From the NCBI GenBank assembly GCA_023336205.1, contig JALQCR010000042.1, positions 1 to 54,638 of the forward strand: a DNA stretch of 54,638 nt, written 5' to 3'. The notes beneath the pieces were generated by a model. It was given only the letters and a program-made list of their open reading frames with translations, was not told where the DNA came from and searched no databases. The position numbers and the translations under genes are program-made. Position 1 is the stretch's first letter; each line of letters starts with the position of its first letter. Shown in pieces: positions 51,267-54,638 of this stretch. The DNA comes from Pseudanabaena sp. Salubria-1. GTDB lineage: Bacteria > Cyanobacteriota > Cyanobacteriia > Pseudanabaenales > Pseudanabaenaceae.

Positions 51267-53519
51267 CTAAGCACGCACACAATCGACGTAGTAGCGCAAC
51301 TCGCCATCGACTTCTTCTTCAACCAAACCGTGGATGTCCGTTTCAAAGCCCGGGAACTTGGCGTTGAAGTCACGCGCAAACATGAGGTACTGCACGATGG
51401 TGCGGTTAAAGCGCTCGCCGGGAATCAGCAACGGAATGCCCGGTGGATACGGCGTGAGCAGAATGCCGGTAATGCGGCCTTCGAGTTCGTCGATCGGCAC
51501 GCGGTCGAGTTCGCGGTGCGCCATCTTGGCGAATGCATCCGCAGGCTTCATGGCGGGCTGCATATCGGACAGATACATCTCGGTCGTCAGGCGTGCAATG
51601 TCGTGCGCCTTGTACATATCGTGAATTTGCTGGCACAGGTCACGCAAGCCCACGCGCTCGTAACGTGGATGCGCCGCGACAAACTCCGGCAGGATCTTCC
51701 ACATCGGCTGATTCTTGTCGTAATCGTCCTTGAACTGCTGCAGCGCGGTGAGCAGCGTGTTCCAGCGACCTTTGGTGATGCCGATGGTGAACATGATGAA
51801 GAACGAGTAAAGACCCGTCTTCTCAACGATCACGCCGTGCTCCGCCAAAAACTTCGTGACGATCGAAGCTGGGATGCCGGTCTTGGCGAACTTGCCTGAG
51901 ACGTCGAGCCCCGGGGTGATGATGGTGGACTTGATCGGATCAAGCAGGTTAAAGCCCGGCGCCAAGTTACCGAAGCCGTGCCACTTCTCGTTTGCTTTCA
52001 GCATCCACTGATCGCGGTTGCCAATGCCCTCATCGGCGAGCTTGTCTGGTCCCCAAACCTTGAACCACCAGTCTTTGCCCCACTCGTCATCCACCTTGCG
52101 CATCGCGCGGCGGAAGTCCAGCGCTTCGGTGATCGACTCTTCGACCAAGGCCGTACCGCCGGGAGGCTCCATCATCGCCGCCGCCACGTCGCACGAGGCG
52201 ATGATGGCGTACTGCGGGCTGGTGGAAGTGTGCATCAAATAGGCTTCGTTAAAGCGCGTGCGGTCGAGCTTCTGCGTTTCCGACTCTTGCACCAAGATCT
52301 GCGAAGCCTGCGAGATACCCGCCAGCAGTTTGTGCGTTGAGTGCGTGGCGTAAATCATCGCGTCTTTGGGGCGCGGACGACCATTGTTCACGTCGCCGAT
52401 AGCGTGCATGTCTTTGTAGAAGCTATGAAAGGTTGCATGTGGCAACCACGCTTCGTCAAAGTGCAGGTTCTCGACATGGTCACCCAACTCGGCCTTGATC
52501 ATCTCGACGTTGTAGAGCACGCCATCGTAGGTTGATTGCGTGATGGTAAGCATGCGCGGCTTCGCCTTTTTGTCCGTGATGAACGGATTGGCGTCGATTT
52601 TTTTCTGAATGCTCGCCCAAGAAAACTCTTCAATTGGAATCGGACCGATGATGCCGAGGTGATTACGCGTCGGCATCAAGAAAACCGGGTTTGCGCCGGT
52701 CATGATGATCGCGTGCAGGATCGACTTGTGACAGTTGCGATCAACCAGCACTGTGTCCCCGGGTGCCACGTTGGCGTGCCACACCATCTTGTTTGAGGTG
52801 GACGTGCCGTTGGTGACAAAAAAGCAATGGTCGGCGTTGAAGATGCGCGCGGCATTGCGCTCAGACGCAGCGACAGGCCCCGTGTGGTCGAGCAACTGAC
52901 CCAACTCTTCAACGGCGTTACAGACGTCGGCACGCAGCATGTTCTCGCCAAAGAATTGGTGGAACATCTGCCCAATCGGCGACTTCAAGAACGCGACACC
53001 ACCCGAGTGACCGGGGCAATGCCACGAGTACGAGCCGTCCTGCGCGTAATGCACAAGCGCACGGAAAAACGGCGGCGCTAAGCCATCAAGGTATGACTTC
53101 GCTTCGCGGATGATGTGACGCGCCACGAATTCGGGTGTGTCTTCAAACATGTGGATGAAGCCGTGCAATTCACGCAGGATATCGTTGGGGATATGCCGCG
53201 ATGTCTTGGTTTCACCGTAGAGGTAGATCGGAATGTCGGCATTCTTGAAGCGGATCTCTTCGATGAACGCACGCAGATTCAACACCGCAGGGTCAAGCTC
53301 AGGCCCCGGCGTGAACTCTTCGTCGTCAATGGAGAGGATGAATGCCGACGCACGGCTTTGCTGCTGCGCAAATTGCGAAAGGTCACCGTAGCTCGTGACT
53401 CCCAGCACTTCCATGCCCTCTGCCTCAATGGCCGCCGCAAGCGCACGAATGCCGAGACCAGAGGTGTTCTCGGAGCGGAAATCCTCGTCGATGATGACGA
53501 TTGGGAAACGAAATTTCAT
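51267..53519 (-). CDS. Orn/Lys/Arg decarboxylase, fold type I
   Basis: A 750-residue PLP enzyme of the AdiA/CadA/SpeF group that decarboxylates a basic amino acid, making polyamine precursors or consuming acid. The N-terminal receiver-like wing is about 1-130. The cofactor Lys397 is in YATHSTHKLLAG. Other marks are GHSGGVAFLKSP, FFVTNGTSTSNKMV, NLHFDEAWLPHATF and the C-terminal domain GRITGILLTPYPPGIPLLIPGERF. Length fits arginine (about 755) and ornithine (about 730) forms, and the substrate is not settled by these motifs. It is not linked to an antiporter gene here. Confidence 0.93.
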   Translation of the reverse strand: MKFRFPIVIIDEDFRSENTSGLGIRALAAAIEAEGMEVLGVTSYGDLSQFAQQQSRASAFILSIDDEEFTPGPELDPAVLNLRAFIEEIRFKNADIPIYLYGETKTSRHIPNDILRELHGFIHMFEDTPEFVARHIIREAKSYLDGLAPPFFRALVHYAQDGSYSWHCPGHSGGVAFLKSPIGQMFHQFFGENMLRADVCNAVEELGQLLDHTGPVAASERNAARIFNADHCFFVTNGTSTSNKMVWHANVAPGDTVLVDRNCHKSILHAIIMTGANPVFLMPTRNHLGIIGPIPIEEFSWASIQKKIDANPFITDKKAKPRMLTITQSTYDGVLYNVEMIKAELGDHVENLHFDEAWLPHATFHSFYKDMHAIGDVNNGRPRPKDAMIYATHSTHKLLAGISQASQILVQESETQKLDRTRFNEAYLMHTSTSPQYAIIASCDVAAAMMEPPGGTALVEESITEALDFRRAMRKVDDEWGKDWWFKVWGPDKLADEGIGNRDQWMLKANEKWHGFGNLAPGFNLLDPIKSTIITPGLDVSGKFAKTGIPASIVTKFLAEHGVIVEKTGLYSFFIMFTIGITKGRWNTLLTALQQFKDDYDKNQPMWKILPEFVAAHPRYERVGLRDLCQQIHDMYKAHDIARLTTEMYLSDMQPAMKPADAFAKMAHRELDRVPIDELEGRITGILLTPYPPGIPLLIPGERFNRTIVQYLMFARDFNAKFPGFETDIHGLVEEEVDGELRYYVDCVRA

Positions 53520-53585
53520 GGATGCGGGCTCTGCACGGGAAGGGAGCGCGGATTATAGGGCGATACCGCGAAGTGCATACAGCAA

Positions 53586-54638
53586 CTACGCAAACGCCTC
53601 ATCGTCACGCAGGTAGCGCCACTTACCCATCGGCAAATCGCCCAGCTTCACCTTGCCGATACGGATGCGCTTCAGGCCCACTACCTTCAGTCCGACAAGC
53701 TCGCACATGCGGCGAATCTGGCGCTTTTTGCCTTCGGTCAGCACAAAGTTGAGCTGATCCTCGTTCTGCCACTTCACCCGCGCCGGTTTCAGCGGCTCAC
53801 CGTCGAGCTCTAGGCCGTGATTGAGGCTCGCGAGTGCTTCCGCCGAGAGCGTGCCCTCGACGCGCACGAGATATTCCTTTTCGACTTCGCTGTCTTCGCC
53901 GATGAGCTGCTTGGCGACGCGACCATCTTGGGTGAGCACCAGCAAACCCGTCGAATCGATATCCAAGCGCCCTGCCGGTGCCAAGCCGCGACGAATCTCT
54001 GGCCGAAACTTCTCCGGGTCAGAAGGCAACTGATGTTCTGCCGTCACCAACACACTCGCGGGCTCGTAGCCGTCCTCAGCCTGGCCGGACACATAGCCCA
54101 CGGGCTTATGCAGCAGCACCGTGACGCGAGACTCCTGCATGGCGGCGGCTTGCTGGTCGAGCTTGAGTTTGGCGGTCGGCAAGACGCGCGTACCGAGTTC
54201 GATAACGCGCACGCCATCGGCGTACACCCAGCCGCGGGCGATGTAGCTATCGGCTTCGCGGCGCGAGCAAAGCCCTTGTTCAGAAAGCAACTTAGACACG
54301 CGCACGGTGCCGTCGGGTTCGCGCGGCGCGGGTGCGACGCCTTTCGGGCGGCTCGCGGTGTCTGTAGCGGCGTCGCGTTCCGCGCGGCGTCCGTCGCCTA
54401 GCCGATTGTGGCGGCGAATGTCATCGCGCTTAGGTAGCGAGGGTGCGGATGAGGGCGAGCGCCGTGCATCGGCAGAGGGGGAGCGCGGTGCAACGTCACG
54501 CGCGCTGGTGGCGGCTCTGTCGCGCCGTACACCGTCCCGGGGTGGACGTGCCGCATCTGCGGCGCGGGGTGGGCGAACCGCATCCGTCGCGCGCGGTGGA
54601 CGAACCGCGTCCGCGGCTCGGGGTGGGCGTGGGGCGCC
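53586..54638 (-). CDS. RsuA/RluB-type pseudouridine synthase, 5' end cut by window
   Basis: Isomerises a uridine in rRNA. The S4 domain is at MRVSKLLSEQGLCSRREADSY, and the catalytic Asp is in APAGRLDIDSTGLLVLTQDG. The RNA-binding end is LTEGKKRQIRRMCELVGLKVVGLKRIRIGKV. A GTG at 54305 would start the protein at the S4 domain. However, the frame stays open upstream to the window edge with no stop, encoding a basic, Pro/Arg/Ala-rich extension that contains near-repeats of RPPRAADAV. Long disordered tails are common in betaproteobacterial members, so the true start is probably beyond 54638. RluB and RluF cannot be told apart safely. Confidence 0.88.
   Translation of the reverse strand, partial: GAPRPPRAADAVRPPRATDAVRPPRAADAARPPRDGVRRDRAATSARDVAPRSPSADARRSPSSAPSLPKRDDIRRHNRLGDGRRAERDAATDTASRPKGVAPAPREPDGTVRVSKLLSEQGLCSRREADSYIARGWVYADGVRVIELGTRVLPTAKLKLDQQAAAMQESRVTVLLHKPVGYVSGQAEDGYEPASVLVTAEHQLPSDPEKFRPEIRRGLAPAGRLDIDSTGLLVLTQDGRVAKQLIGEDSEVEKEYLVRVEGTLSAEALASLNHGLELDGEPLKPARVKWQNEDQLNFVLTEGKKRQIRRMCELVGLKVVGLKRIRIGKVKLGDLPMGKWRYLRDDEAFA

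Overview
The window reads as a metagenome-type scaffold holding DNA from at least two, probably three, organisms. Positions about 4,644-43,010 are cyanobacterial: AT-rich, dense in the HIP1 palindrome GCGATCGC, with cyanobacteria-type genes (DUF2605, DUF2973, PATAN response regulator, UPF0182, YqeG), many dispersed hairpins and many insertion sequences. A Pseudanabaena-like cyanobacterium fits, but that genus call is inference. After a poly-G/poly-T tract at 43,028-43,160 the sequence changes abruptly to GC-rich DNA with proteobacterial (probably betaproteobacterial) genes: katG, a gcvT-gcvH-gcvP operon behind a tandem glycine riboswitch, a receiver protein, an Orn/Lys/Arg decarboxylase and a pseudouridine synthase. 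A third, short GC-rich block (473-1,813) carries a tRNA-Leu(UAA) and one secreted protein. It is bracketed by two direct copies of a 168-bp foldback element.

Layout. 1-4,643: poly-C run, gene remnant, foldback element copy 1, GC-rich block, and foldback copy 2 split by two identical IS4-family elements that share one 9-bp target duplication. 4,644-18,787: a signalling island. A sensor kinase gene broken by an IS630 element and a 139-bp MITE is followed by a solute-binding lipoprotein, an intact paralogous dCache kinase, two kinases with N-terminal receiver domains, a REC-degenerate GGDEF-EAL phosphodiesterase and a convergent PATAN-REC regulator. The parts suggest solute sensing relayed to cyclic-di-GMP and motility or surface behaviour. 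19,086-22,991: small cyanobacterial genes, mazG, tRNA-Leu(GAG) and a hydrolase. 23,058-31,900: an IS hot spot where IS1, IS30, an IS4-like element and ISAs1 have broken a HEPN-like gene, a membrane protein gene and a hairpin, around intact gatB and a class II aldolase. 32,042-42,922: housekeeping genes (Rrf2 regulator, xseAB, DUF2256, subtilase, argF, UPF0182, YqeG).

The cyanobacterial part also holds five copies of a roughly 100-bp dispersed repeat and many perfect hairpins with GCGCTTTGCGC-like tips, mostly at gene ends. No CRISPR array, prophage or rRNA gene was seen. Several broken genes can be restored in frame on paper by removing the IS plus one target duplication, so the insertions look recent.
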